A program made the position numbers and the translations under genes. This document shows positions 33,210 through 45,117 of a stretch of DNA of 64,000 nucleotides, one piece after another. The stretch is taken from assembly GCA_030278955.1 (NCBI GenBank), contig JAOANR010000004.1, forward strand, positions 52,021,459 through 52,085,458, given 5' to 3'. Below the pieces are notes generated by a model that was not told where the DNA came from, searched no databases, and saw only the letters and a program-made list of their open reading frames with translations. Numbering within the stretch: position 1 is the stretch's first letter; each line of letters begins with the position of its first letter. The stretch comes from Hygrophila difformis. Its lineage: Eukaryota > Streptophyta > Magnoliopsida > Lamiales > Acanthaceae.

Positions 33210-34184
33210 TGTTAGGTCCACTGGGTTAAGCAAGTGAGTAACTTTGTGCAGTGGTTCACTGAGAGTGTCTGAACACCACCAATGAACAAACAGATTACTG
33301 TATCGAGTGTAATAAAATGCACAGCGGAATAAAAACAAGCACAAAATAAATAAACAACACACGAGTTGTTGACCCAGTTCGGCCTTCGGCCTACGTCTGG
33401 GGGATACCAATCCAGGAGATTATTTCACTATGTGTTATCAACAATGGTTTACAACCACACACAATAGATGAAATAACTTTGACTGCCTTCACTCCAAACT
33501 TCAGGCAGATAGTTGTGATGACCAGCTTCCTTCTCCGGATCTGGTATAGGCTTCCCACCCATTTCAACTCCCCAAAGCAACCACTTTGAGTTTCTCCTGA
33601 AGTAACCTGTGAGGCACACCTCCTCTGATGTATGAATGAATAAGTTGTGGTGATTCCTCCTGTTTCGCCTCAAGCACTCTCCTTGATGTATCTCCGATTC
33701 AGGACTGAACAGAGAATAGATAGCAATCGATAGGAGTGCTCAAGGCTCGGTCGATCTTCCAGCAGTAGATGAATTTCTTGTGCACACAAGGCTGAAGATC
33801 GAGATCACTTCTCCAAATTGTTTCCGAGAGCTCTAGAGAGTTTTCAGAGTGAATTCAGAATGTAGGTCGAGAGAAGTGTTTGAATCAATCCTCCAAAAAC
33901 CCTTCTTATTCAGTGAGCTCTGTCAATTCAAACGGCATGATGCTAAATGGGGAAAGAGCCGTTGTGATTAGCCCAAATCCTGGCTGACTGATCTTTCTCT
34001 AATTCAGAAGGATTTCCTGCAATCAAACATTAGTATTTTCTCTTCTGATTAGGAAAGATCCGTTGGGCCAATTCCAGTCTTCAAAGGAGAGTTCTTCCAT
34101 GCACATGTTCGACTGGAGTTGTGTATGTTCTTCAATCGGGTTCAAACATCGGCTGTGAACTTCCATCAAAACCTTGACTCAACA
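33210..34184 (-). repeat. 3' LTR of the Sirevirus-like element
   Basis: A 975-bp repeat of 42652-43626. In plus-strand view it runs from TGTTAGGTCCACTGGG to CTTGACTCAACA. Confidence 0.93.
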
Positions 34185-34200
34185 TTCTCCCCCTTTTTGA
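34185..34200 (-). other. Polypurine tract of the Sirevirus-like element
   Basis: In element sense GTCAAAAAGGGGGAGAA lies directly before the 3' LTR. Similar GGGGGAG tracts occur at about 34593-34602 and 37208-37217, so the tract is repeated upstream. Confidence 0.85.
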
Positions 34201-34623
34201 CAGGAAGTGAGCCAGTACAGAAAATCCAACCGACGATGATCTATTACAAATCCTAGCTAAGAACATACATCAACCCAACACCCCATCCACCAATTACATC
34301 CCATAATGCTATATAAAAAGATACAACCAGAATAATCATCATAGCAAAAGGAAAGATAACATCAATAACCAGAAAACATGTTCACCAAAGCAACTTAACA
34401 AAATAGTCCATCAGTCCATCACCATAATCCATAATCAGCAGACACACATCATAAGCACAAAAAAACATTACCAGAGTTTCTTAAAAACAGAACTCAATAA
34501 AAAGTTTAAGGGTTAGAAAGATATTACCCATTTGGCAGCAGCAGGGAGAGCTCATCATCAGCAACAGTAGAGAAAAAGTTTTTGGATTTCTACTCCCCCT
34601 CTGGATCAATTTCCTGGCAAAGA

Positions 34624-36942
34624 TCACTCGGGCTCCTCTTCTGAACCTTCCTCAAATTCTTCATCATCATCATCAGCATGAGAAATAGCATTAGGTTCAT
34701 CGGACCAGTAGTCTGGCATAAGAGCACGACCCTGTTCCAGCTTCTTTTCCAGAGCCTCAAGGGCATCTTTCAGCACCCGGACCTCATCTGTGACACTGGA
34801 GAAGATGGAATTTGCTCTATGAAGAGCACTTTGTCGACTGAGGGATCCATCAATGCCTGGAAGATCTGGTACTTTCTTTAGTACTGCTTGGGAGAGAGCA
34901 AACTCGTTTATCTCATCAGTGGTCTCCTTCCTATCTCCAAAGATGTTTTCAGATTCCAGAAACGCAGTGATCAGGGCAGGATATGGAAGCAGAGTCTTTC
35001 CATCATTCTTGATTGACTGAGCAAGCTTGCCAAACTAGGAAAGTACCAAGTAACCAAAGTTGATATGTTCCTTTTCTTCAATGGCATAAATGAGGTGTCA
35101 CATCTCTCGGGACACCAAGGAGTGATTTGAGGTAGGCAGTATGTTGGAGGCACAGAATTTGTAGAGCAAATGGTACTTCTGAGTAAGGTCCTTCGGACTG
35201 ATCCCTCTGCCTGGCATGCGTTGAACTTCTCCTTTGGTCACTGCATGAGCTACTAAGTCACTATCAAATACAGTCCCTGGTTGGTAGACACTTTTAAATG
35301 AGACTTCTGGAAGACCAAGCAGGTTGTTGATCTTGGCCGAGGTGACTTCATAAATGATTCCCCTAGTATAATTCTTGCAGTACCAAGTTGATCCTTCCTG
35401 GAGAAAGTCCTTTTGGAGATTGGCATAGAATTCCCTTACTAGATCAGGTCTAAACCTGTTCCATTTAGAAGCCCATTCAAACAAATCCCTTTCTTCTAGA
35501 TAGATGGTCCATCCTAACTCCTGGTACTTCTTTCCACAGAATCTGCTCTCCACACGAATCTTATTCTTCTTCAATACTGTATCATAGTATGCTCTGCCGG
35601 CTGAGTAGTAGAACTTGTAACCAGAAGCCTTTCCTGGGTGCAAAGGCAGTTGCTTATCAATCCGGCTAGAATTTCCTTTAGAATCTTCTTTGGCTTTCTT
35701 TCTATCCTCAGGTGCCTCATCTGGATCACGAACTCTCTTGGTGGACTTGATGGTCTTGGACACCGAAGCTTGAACCTTGGGAGTAGGTTTCTGAACAACC
35801 TGGACTTCATCACTTTCAGATTTCTCCCCCTCAGTGTGATGCTCTCCTGAGACCTCATATTCACTTTCAGACACTTCCACCCTCTGAACTTTCTCAATAG
35901 GTACTCTGGCCACTTTAGAACCTGTCCCAGTTTCAAATTGAGTAGCAACTTCAGCATGTTCGGACTCAGAGCTTTCTTCTCCAGATGAATCTCCTTCTTC
36001 GGATTCAGCACCATTGTCTTCACCAGCAATATCTACATTCTCTTCTTCCACAGCATCTCCTTCAGGTTCTCCAGCAGTCGCCTCGACATTGTCACCCTCT
36101 TCTTCAGACGCCTCTCCAGAGGATTCCTCAGCATTGACATCAGCAGGTTGAGTCTCCACACCTTGTGCCTCAGAGATAGGCTTCTCAATCACCTCAGGTT
36201 TCTTGGAAGGGGCTATGGGATCAACAGCAGGAGGATGAATCTGAATAGGGTCTACAACAACTTTGGGACGAGGAGCACTTTTCTTGGATGATTTGCCACG
36301 ACTGACTTGTCCTGTACTTTGGGAGACTGGTGCATTCTTCTCCTTGGCTCCTTGAGACACAATTCCGGAAGGTGTTACTGCAGTCAAGGGGACAGCAGCA
36401 ATGGGGTTCTTTGTGGTCGTAGGAGGGGCCACCGAAGTGGTTTCTGCTGCAGCCGTTTTCCCTGTAGAAGATCTTGTAGCAACATTAGAGGAAACCGAAG
36501 CAGATTTACTACCTTTCTTTGCGCTCTTTCCTTTGGAAGAGGTTGAAGCAGCCTTGGCTAGAGTACGCAAGTTCTTAGGAGAATCCATGGTAGCAGCATC
36601 CTCAGTCGGCGGATCAGTACTAGAAATAGGCTCCTCATTTGCAGTAACCGCCTGTTCTTCAACCGTCGGAGAGTTGGAGGGTTCCATCGTGGACGTGGGT
36701 TCAACCACCGAAACGGTTTCCATCTCTTCTGTAACCACAACCCCTGCGTCTCGGAGTTCATTCCTAATGTCCAAAGGATCACTGGGAACAGTGGTTCGAA
36801 CCTTTTCAGTCTTCGCCTTCTTCTTCTTATGCCAATCCTGTAGGGATTTTCCAAAATCACCCCCTGCACTGGTTTTCTTTGTGGGAGAAGAGGGTTCCCC
36901 AGTAGCCTCAAGGGCTTTCTTCAAACCCCTTGTTTTCACCAT
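34624..36942 (-). pseudogene. ORF3 (env-position ORF), plant-transposon-protein domain, two stops
   Basis: The third ORF lies downstream of pol and starts MVKTRGLKKALEATGE (start chosen at 36942, seven codons into the longest frame). The first 430 or so residues are low in complexity: Ser-, Thr-, Pro- and then Glu-rich acidic. A folded domain follows: GYKFYYSAGRAYYDTVLK, ERDLFEWASKWNRFRPDLV, REFYANLQKDF and RGIIYEVTSAKINNLLGLP. The EFYANL / 'RG..y.v....IN.llglp' pattern resembles the putative plant transposon protein domain (Pfam Transposase_32-like). TGA at 35098-35100 and TAG at 35035-35037 interrupt it, but the same frame goes on to an acidic end at 34624. No signal peptide or transmembrane segment is evident, so it is env-like by position only. 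Confidence 0.75.
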
Positions 36943-36963
36943 TGAAAATCTGCACAAGAACAC

Positions 36964-37316
36964 TTAGGGCAAGGAACAAGTGAAACGAACGCAAGAACAC
37001 GAAAGAAAAATAAACGAAAACACAAGGAAGACGGAGCGAGCAAGATCAGAGAAGGTAATGATTCTGCACGAGTTCATAGGGAAATAAAAAATACTTTCCC
37101 GCCAGTGATAAGACAGAGTAGAGTCTACACTGGATTTTGCTCCTGGACCAGCACCATCAGAATAACATTGGATTTGACATTTGGGCCTTTCTGATGGGCT
37201 TTAAATATCTCCCCCTAGAGAATATAAATCCTGCAGCCCAAGGTTAGTAAACAAGAATTGATTGGGCCTAGTGGATCTTACAGTGTACACCATGGGGGAG
37301 AGTCTGATCCAGCATC
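36964..37316 (-). other. Spacer between pol and ORF3 of the Sirevirus-like element
   Basis: Non-coding. It contains a GGGGGAG purine tract (minus strand) at 37208-37217. Confidence 0.6.
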
Positions 37317-40300
37317 TTAATCCATGTAGCAAAGCCCAAGCTCGCGCCTAAGGGCTTCAAACCGATCACCATTCAGGGCCTTAGTGAATATGTCTGCATG
37401 TTGTTGTTCAGTCCCAACGTGTGAAATGGACACGATTCCTTCTTCCACCAAATCACGAATGAAATGATGTCTGATCTCTATATGCTTAGTTCGACTATGC
37501 TGGACAGGATTCTTGGCTATGTTAATCGCACTCATGTTGTCACACAGCAGGAACACCTCCTTGTGATCAATGCCATAGTCTTTGATCATTTGCTTCATCT
37601 AAAGGAGTTGAGCACAACAGCTTCCCGCGGCTAAGTACTCAGCTTCAGCAGTGGAGAGGGAAATAGAGCTTTGTTTCTTGCTGTACCAGCTCACAAGATT
37701 CGTTCCAACATAGAAGCATCCTCCGGTGGTGCTTTTTCTGTCATCAGCACACCCTGCCCAGTCTGCATCGCTGTAACCAATGAGCTGAATGCTTGAGTCC
37801 TTGGAGTACCAAATTCCAAGATCAACAGTTCCAGCCACATATCGGATGATCCTTTTCGCAGCATGGAGATGTGTTTCCTTGGGATCAGCTTGATATCTAG
37901 CGCAAACTCCCACAGCATAACTGATATCTGGCCTGCTAGCTGCAAGATATAACAAACTACCAATAATACTTCGGTATAATTTACAATCGACTGATTTACC
38001 AGAAGCATCTTTGTTCAGTTTGTCACTAGTCCCAATGGGAGTTCGAACAGCCTTGCTGGACTCCATGCCAAATCTTTTCACAAGATTCTTAGCATATTTG
38101 GATTGGTTCAGAAAAATTCCCTCATTCTTCTGAGTAACCTGCAGACCTAAGAAATAAGTTAGTTCACCAACTAGACTCATTTCAAATTCCTTACTCATGA
38201 TGCTGATGAATTCATCCTTCAGAGCTTGACAGGTTGATCCAAACACTATGTCATCGACATATATTTGGGCTATCAGAAATCCTTTTCCTTCTCTCTTGAT
38301 GAAGAGAGTCTTGTCAGCATTGCCACGAATATATCCCTTCTCAAGTAGGTAGGATGACAAGCGATCATACCAAGCCCTTGGAGCCTGTTTGAGCCCATAA
38401 AGAGCTTTGTTCAGTTTGAAGACATGGTCTGGGTAATGAGGGTCTTCAAATCCCTTTGGTTGCTCCACATAAGCTTCTTCCTTCAGCCACCCATTAAGGA
38501 AAGCACTTTTGACATCCATCTGATAAAGTTTGAACTCGAAGGTGCAGGCAATGGCAATCAGCAGCCTTACTGCCTCAAGTCTAGCAACAGGAGCAAAGGT
38601 TTCAGAAAAATCTACTCCTTCAACTTGAGTGTACCCTTGAGCAACTAGCCTGGCTTTATTTCTGGTGATGTTGCCTTTTTCATCAGACTTGTTCTTGAAG
38701 ATCCATTTGGTTCCAATCACATTCACATCATCTGGTCTCTTCACCAAGGTCCACACTTCATTTCTGGCAAACTGCTCCAGTTCCTCTTGCATGGCAAGGA
38801 TCCAATGTTCATCTTCCAGAGCTTCTTCAACCTTCTTTGGCTCTATTCTGGAAGTAAAGCAGTGCAGACCTGCTAGCTCCTTGTAGTCAATCTTCTTTTT
38901 GATCCGAGTCCTTCTCCCTTCGTTAAGATCACCTATCAAGTCATCTTCGTCATGGTTTCTGTGCACCCTTCTTGAGGGAGTAGGAGGAACTGAACTGGTA
39001 TCTGTGTCAACTGCACGAGCTAGTGTATTCTCCTTGTTGTCAGAGGAAGATGATTCTAAGTTGTTCAAACCAGAGTCTTCTTGATTCTTAGCATCAGCAG
39101 GGCAAGGGGATCTGCTAGGCTTGTCAACAAAGGTAACATTAGCAGATTCAATCACTTTTCTGGAGTTGGGAAGATAGACCCTGTAGGCTTTGCTTGTGGA
39201 AGAATATCCAACAAGGATTCCTTCTTCACTTTTCTCTTGAAACTTCCCGAGATGGTCCCTGTCATTGAGAACAAAACAAGTACTACCAAACGTATGAAAG
39301 TAAGAGATAGTGGTCTTTTTACCCTTCCATAGTTCATAGGGAGTCTTCTGATGTTTGGGTCTCAAGTGAACTCGATTTGAGATGTAACAGGCAGTGTGAA
39401 CAGCTTCAGCCCACAGGAATTGAGGTACATCCTTTGAGTTGAGCATAACCCTAGCCATCTCTTGAATGGTTCGATTTTTCCTTTCCACCACTCCATTCTG
39501 TTGAGGTGTTTTTGGAGCAGAGAATTCATGTTTGATTCCAAGTTCACTGCAGAACTCCTCAAATGCGTGGCTCTCAAATTCTCCTCCATGGTCACTTCTG
39601 ATCCTCTTGATTTTGCATTCTTTTTCAGTGATCAACTGCTTGCTCAGCTTGATGAAAGCCTTGAGGGCCTCACTCTTTTCCCTGAGAAAAGATACCCAAG
39701 TATATCGAGAGTAATCATTAACACACACCAAAACGTATTGCTTACCACCAAGACTTTTGACCTCTGTAGGACCAAAAAGATCCATGTGAATGAGTTCAAG
39801 GCATCGGACTGAACCCGACTGCTCAATGGATTGATGGGAAGTTCTGTGTTGCTTGTTCTTTATGCAGTCACTACAAGTATCAGCTTCATCCCTCTTCAGT
39901 TTGGGCAAGCCCTTTACACTTTCTTTCCTGCTTAGTCTGATTAGATCCCTGAAGTTCAAATGACCTAGCCTCTCATGCCACAGTTGAGTTACAGAGGTAC
40001 CTGCACTGTTAGCAAACAAACAAGATTGTGACAACATATAACAATCATTCTTTGACCTGTAACCTTTGAAGATGCATTTCTTTTTGGCGTTGAGCACTTC
40101 ACAGCATTCATCATCGAAGAGCACCTTGAGCTTGTTGTCACAGAGGTGACTGATGCTGATCAGATTTGCACACAGCCCATCCACAAGGTAGACTGTCTCA
40201 AGAGCAGGAAAGCCTTCTTCAGCAATGGACCCCATTCCAATGACTTTCCCTTTCTTGCCATCACCAAAAACAACATGACCTCCATCGATCTCTTGATAGT

Positions 40301-40625
40301 TGGTAAGAAGTTCTCTTGACCCGGTCATATGCCTTGAGCACCCACTGTCAAAGTACCAACACGACTTCTTTCCTGACTTTGAAGCAGTGTGGAAGGCCAC
40401 ATTGCATATCATCTTCCATTTGGCTCTCCATTCTCTTCTGACGAATAATTTCTTTAAGTTTTCATTTGGCCAGAACATGGGTCGTCCAGACAAAGCATCT
40501 CTAGCAAGTAATCGACATGCCTTTGTCATGTGTCCATAGGACCTGCAGTAATCACATTTCAGAAGTTCACCTTCAGGGGTGTGCTTCCTACTCTTCCTTC
40601 TCTTGGGTGTCCTGCTGGTGCTGGC
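37317..40625 (-). pseudogene. Sirevirus-like pol: protease, integrase, RT, RNase H
   Basis: One frame contains, in order: a second knuckle CDYCRSYGHMTKAC; protease WYFDSGCSRHMTG; integrase HMDLFGPTEV, IRSDHGGEF and QQNGVVERKNR (D,D,E); reverse transcriptase LYGLKQAPRAWY and YVDDIVFGS; RNase H GYSDADWAGC and STAEAEYLAAG. The frame is continuous with gag except for an in-frame TGA at 40626-40628. A second in-frame stop (TAG, 37599-37601) sits in RNase H after CCAQLL, where the family usually has tryptophan; the reading then continues to 37317. Otherwise the catalytic residues are intact, as expected of a young copy. Confidence 0.9.
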
Positions 40626-42604
40626 TCATTTGGTTGAGTTGTCAGAAGAGATCCTTTCTTCCTTAGATACATTAGACGAGCTGCTTCCTTCTTTGACAAA
40701 GACCCTTTGAGTGGATGTAGTGCAACCTTTCACATAACCGATTCCTCTCCTGTCTCCATGAGCCTTTGAAGCAGCAATGATTTCCTGAAGTACATCCTTC
40801 CCTTTGTTTAATCTGCTGGTCAACTCTTCTGACCTTGTGACCTTAGCAGAAAGTTCCTGGACTTGACTTGTTAGCTCAGTCACTTGATGTTGAAGATCAT
40901 CCTTCTGACAGGTGAGATCTGTGACTTGATCAACGAGCGCTCCATTGACTGTAGTGAGATTGTGAACTTTCTCAGATAGTCCGATCACTTCTTGTTGGAA
41001 GTTATCTCTCTCAGCACTGAGCTGCTCCACCTGCTCTGTGAGTTCCCTCTTAGAGGTCATGAGTTCACCAGCTTGGACTGCTAGCTCGTCCACAGTAACA
41101 GATAGATCCCTGTGAGAAGGTTCCAGATGAGCAACTAGGTATTCCAGTTCATCTCGTCTGTTCTCAGCACTCCTGAGCTCTCTCCATTGAGCAAAGTGTT
41201 CATCCTTGTAGGTATTGAGTTCCTGAAGATATTTCCTTGCTTCTTCTCCTTGTACATAATATTTGGCTACCAACTCATCCAGTTCATTGTTGAGAAAGGT
41301 AATCTCCTGTCTGCTTATCACAAGGTCGAGTAGAGCTCCATCCAGTTCTTCAGAGGTTTGTTCCAGTCTGAGATTGGCCTCATCATACATGTTCCTAAGA
41401 GTTTCAATTTCAAGGTCATAATCCCTTAAAGGAGAGGCAGAAGCTTCATCAGTAATAATAGTATTGACATGAGATGAAGAATTACCTGAGGCAGATACTG
41501 ATTCAGACTCAGACTCTGAATCCCATGACCCTACAAAAGCAACTCCATCTCCTCCTTCATCATCACTGGATTCCACAATATCCTCATCACTGAACGTAGC
41601 ACAGTAGTTCTTCTTGGCTTCAAGAGACTTGCTTCTGAGGTTAGCACAATCAGCCCTCACATGACCAAAACCTTTGCATTCGAAGCATTGAGGACCTTTG
41701 GGTTCTGAGGATTCCTTGGAGTGTTTCTTGACAGGTTTCTCAGACCTCCTTCTCTCTGGCCCCTTGCTAGAAGAGTTGTCTCCCCTTTTACTTCCAAACT
41801 GCTTGGTCTTCTTATCTCTGAGGAAGCGAGCCAATTTCTTGGTTAGCAGTGCCAAATCCTCTTCATCCAGATCCTCAGAGTCAGCATCATGGATTGGACT
41901 CGTTTCCTTGCCAGAGGATGTGCTCGGAGGTTTAGTTTCCACTTTGAAAGCTGTGGTTTTTCCTTTGAACTTCTTGCAGTGAGTCATTTCCCAAGACTGT
42001 ATGATCCCCATAAGTTCATCAACACTCATAGTTGCAAAGTTTGCTTGAAGCTCTAGGGCAGCAATCTTGGGGTAGAACCTCTCCGGGAGTGTACCTACAA
42101 TCTTAGTCACAATCTCCTCATTCGAGTAAGTTTTCCCAAGCTGTTGAGCTTGGTTGGTTAGAGATCGAATTCTGCCAAAAAAACTATTACAGTCTCATGC
42201 TCATCCATACACATTTTATGAAATTCAGCATCAAGAGCAATGAGTTTAGATCTCCTTACTGATGTGGTACCCTCATAAGAGTTTACCAAGATTTCCCAAG
42301 CCTCATACGCAGTGGTGCAGTTGGAGATAAGGAAGTATTGGTCATCTGACACAGCACTGAAGAGGGCATGCAGGGCTTTTGAGTTCATGTTGGATAGACC
42401 CTTTTCTTCCTTGCTCCAGTCATTCATGTCCTTGGGGGTGGTCACCCCATCCTTGGTAACACTGGGAGCAACATATTTGACCAGAACAGCATTCCATGCC
42501 AGATCATCTATGGACATCAGAAAGGATCGCATCTTGTTCTTCCAGAAGGCAAAGTTGGTGCCATCTAGAAGAGGAGGCTGGGTGTAGTTCCACCTTTGAC
42601 TCAT
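40626..42604 (-). pseudogene. Sirevirus-like gag with long coiled coil, frameshifted
   Basis: Gag starts MSQRWNYTQPPLLDGTNFAF, 34 bp inside the PBS. The first 148 codons (42604-42158) hold the UBN2-type domain (DQYFLISNCTTAYEAWEIL). A one-base shift in a T run near 42175-42185 then moves reading to the frame at 42110 and below (TKIVGTLPERFYPKIAALEL). A CCHC knuckle (CFECKGFGHVRADC) follows, then about 240 residues with heptad character (LEQTSEELDGALLD, LTEQVEQLSAERDNFQQEV, KDDLQHQVTELTSQVQEL). The C-terminal coiled coil is typical of Sirevirus Gag. The frame ends at TGA 40626-40628, in frame with pol. Confidence 0.87.
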
Positions 42605-42638
42605 CTTGCTTCAACAGATCTCTCTCGCAAGAGTGTGG

Positions 42639-42650
42639 CTCTGATACCAC
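42639..42650 (-). other. Primer binding site of the Sirevirus-like element
   Basis: In element sense TGGTATCAGAGC lies next to the full 5' LTR (42652-43626). It is complementary to initiator-Met tRNA. Confidence 0.88.
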
Positions 42651-42651
42651 T

Positions 42652-43626
42652 TGTTAGGTCCACTGGGTTAAGCAAGTGAGTAACTTTGTGCAGTGGTTCA
42701 CTGAGAGTGTCTGAACACCACCAATGAACAAACAGATTACTGTATCGAGTGTAATAAAATGCATAGCGGAATAAAAACAAGCACAAAGTAAATAAACAAC
42801 ACACGAGTTGTTGACCCAGTTCGGCCTTCGGCCTACGTCTGGGGGATACCAATCCAGGAGATTATTTCACTATGTGTTATCAACAATGGTTTACAACCAC
42901 ACACAATAGATGAAATAACTTTGACTGCCTTCACTCCAAACTTCAGGCAGATAGTTGTGATGACCAGCTTCCTTCTCCGGATCTGGTATAGGCTTCCCAC
43001 CTATTTCAACTCCCCAAAGCAACCACTTTGAGTTTCTCCTGAAGTAACCTGTGAGGCACACCTCCTCTGATGTATGAATGAATAAGTTGTGGTGATTCCT
43101 CCTGTTTCGCCTCAAGCACTCTCCTTGATGTATCTCCGATTCAGGACTGAACAGAGAATAGATAGCAATCGATAGGAGTGCTCAAGGCTCGGTCGATCTT
43201 CCAGCAGTAGATGAATTTCTTGTGCACACAAGGCTGAAGATCGAGATCACTTCTCCAAATTGTTTCCGAGAGCTCTAGAGAGTTTTCAGAGTGAATTCAG
43301 AATGTAGATCGAGAGAAGTGTTTGAATCAATCCTCCAAAAACCCTTCTTATTCAGTGAGCTCTGTCAATTCAAACGGCATGATGCTAAATGGGGAAAGAG
43401 CCGTTGTGATTAGCCCAAATCCTGGCTGACTGATCTTTCTCTAATTCAGAAGGATTTCCTGCAATCAAACATTAGTATTTTCTCTTCTGATTAGGAAAGA
43501 TCCGTTGGGCCAATTCCAGTCTTCAAATGAGAGTTCTTCCATGCACATGTTCGACTGGAGTTGTGTATGTTCTTCAATCGGGTTCAAACATCGGCTGTGA
43601 ACTTCCATCAAAACCTTGACTCAACA
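42652..43626 (-). repeat. 5' LTR of the Sirevirus-like element (full copy)
   Basis: A 975-bp partner of 33210-34184. It is not at the outer edge of the element: 409 bp of element sequence lie beyond it. Confidence 0.92.
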
Positions 43627-44035
43627 TTCTCCCCCTTTTTGACAGGAAGTGAGCCAGTACAGAAAATCCAACCGACGATAATCTATTACAAATCCTAGCT
43701 AAGAACATACATCAACCCAACACCCCATCCACCAATTACATCCCATAATGCTATATAAAAAGATACAACCAGAATAATCATCATAGCAAAAGGAAAGATA
43801 ACATCAATAACCAGAAAACATGTTCACCAAAGCAACTTAACAAAATAGTCCATCAGTCCATCACCATAATCCATAATCAGCAGACACACATCATAAGCAC
43901 AAAAAAACATTACCAGAGTTTCTTAAAAACAGAACTCAATAAAAAGTTTAAGGGTTAGAAAGATATTACCCATTTGGCAGCAGCAGGGAGAGCTCATCAT
44001 CGGCTGTGAACTTCCATCAAAATCTTGACTCAACA
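43627..44035 (-). repeat. Extra 5' segment: copied 3' internal tail plus LTR tip
   Basis: The stretch 43627-44000 repeats 34185-34558, the region next to the 3' LTR including the polypurine tract. It joins at a short CATC overlap to a 35-bp piece (44001-44035) that equals the outer tip of the LTR. The CTTAT duplication follows directly. Confidence 0.88.
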
Positions 44036-44040
44036 CTTAT

Positions 44041-44240
44041 CACATAGATACTTTAATTTAAAGTTTTATCATAGTTATATAAGTTAGAATATAGTAATGT
44101 GAGATCTTGTTAGATTCGTCTCGTCGTGTAGTTTTTAAATATCGAATTTTTAGAATATTTACTTGTACCGAATTTAAATTATTAATTGTTTAAAATATGC
44201 AATGTACTGCGTGCACTATGGTTCCGTAGCAAATTTTCCT
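44041..44240. mobile_element. Right piece of the MITE split by the copia element
   Basis: It continues 33161-33209 after the Sirevirus-like insertion. Its reverse complement matches the body of the MITE at 31373-31627 (TTTGCTACGGA, CGGTACAAGTAAA). The right terminal repeat is not recognisable. Confidence 0.65.
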
Positions 44241-44761
44241 TTCCTAGCGCTACTCTCCTTAGATATTAGGTGGGAAAATGATTCTTTAATCTTTATTGCA
44301 TTATCGGAGGAAAATATTACAGTTCGAATTAGGACTTTAGGAGCGAGCATGATTCTTTCAAACCCTACTATAACAAAATAGTATGAAATAAAATCTAATG
44401 AGATTAATGTTCAATCAAGCTACTAAAATTCAACTTCGAACTTTATTTCAAATCTAAAATCATCTAGTCAGTGAAATTTGAGATCGAAGTCGAATATCAC
44501 GTCGCAGTGAAGCACAAACAACACCATATATATGGCCTATATGAATACTCATATCCATCCACAACCTTACAAAATGAGTATTGAAGTATTTATTACACAT
44601 ACACGTCACATACAGATAGACTGCCGTGCCTTAAAAATGATCATCACGACATACGCAAATATATATCATCGAGTTATTACTTATTAGTATTATTATATCA
44701 CAAGCATTCATAAGATAACTAATTAGGCACAGCATCAGCCTCATGGACCATCTATTACGTA
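44241..44761. other. 3' flank of HDR-C
   Basis: From about 44590 this matches the 3' flank of HDR-B (13075-13246). No gene is seen. Confidence 0.6.
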
Positions 44762-45086
44762 CTAAGCCCATTCCAATGCTTCCTCATGCTTCTTTATCTC
44801 AAAAACCTTTCTGAGAACATCTTCAATATCCTGATGATCGAACCAAAATATATATATAAACAAACCATTTAATTAACATCAGTAGCTAGTAACTAACAAT
44901 ATTCATTCAACAACCACAGCACCGAAATCCTAGTGACCATACTTGGCTTATTACGATATATATATATGGTATTGTACCTTATCTGGAGTGGAAGCACCCG
45001 CAGTTACACCGACTTTAATAGGACCCTTAGGCAGCCACTCCTCTTTCTCTACCAATTCACCGTGCTGTCGTCGTCAATAATATGCA

Positions 45087-45117
<31 letters not shown>

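Larger units (their letters stand above)
33210..44035 (-). mobile_element. Sirevirus-like Ty1/copia retrotransposon with ORF3
   Basis: A 10.8-kb element on the minus strand, bounded by a perfect 5-bp duplication CTTAT (33205-33209, 44036-44040). It has 975-bp LTRs (33210-34184 and 42652-43626) with TGTTGAG...CTAACA ends in element sense, an initiator-Met PBS, gag with a long coiled coil, pol in copia order, and a third ORF between pol and the 3' LTR. Coiled-coil Gag, an env-position ORF and several GGGGGAG purine tracts are features known for Sireviruses. The LTRs differ at about five positions by eye, so insertion was recent. The 5' end carries an extra 409 bp beyond the full LTR (43627-44035). 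Gag, pol and ORF3 each carry at least one disabling change. Confidence 0.92.

Noticed and set aside
36401..36967. 188-codon plus-strand frame antisense to ORF3
   Set aside because: Shadow of the low-complexity Ser/Thr-rich half of ORF3.
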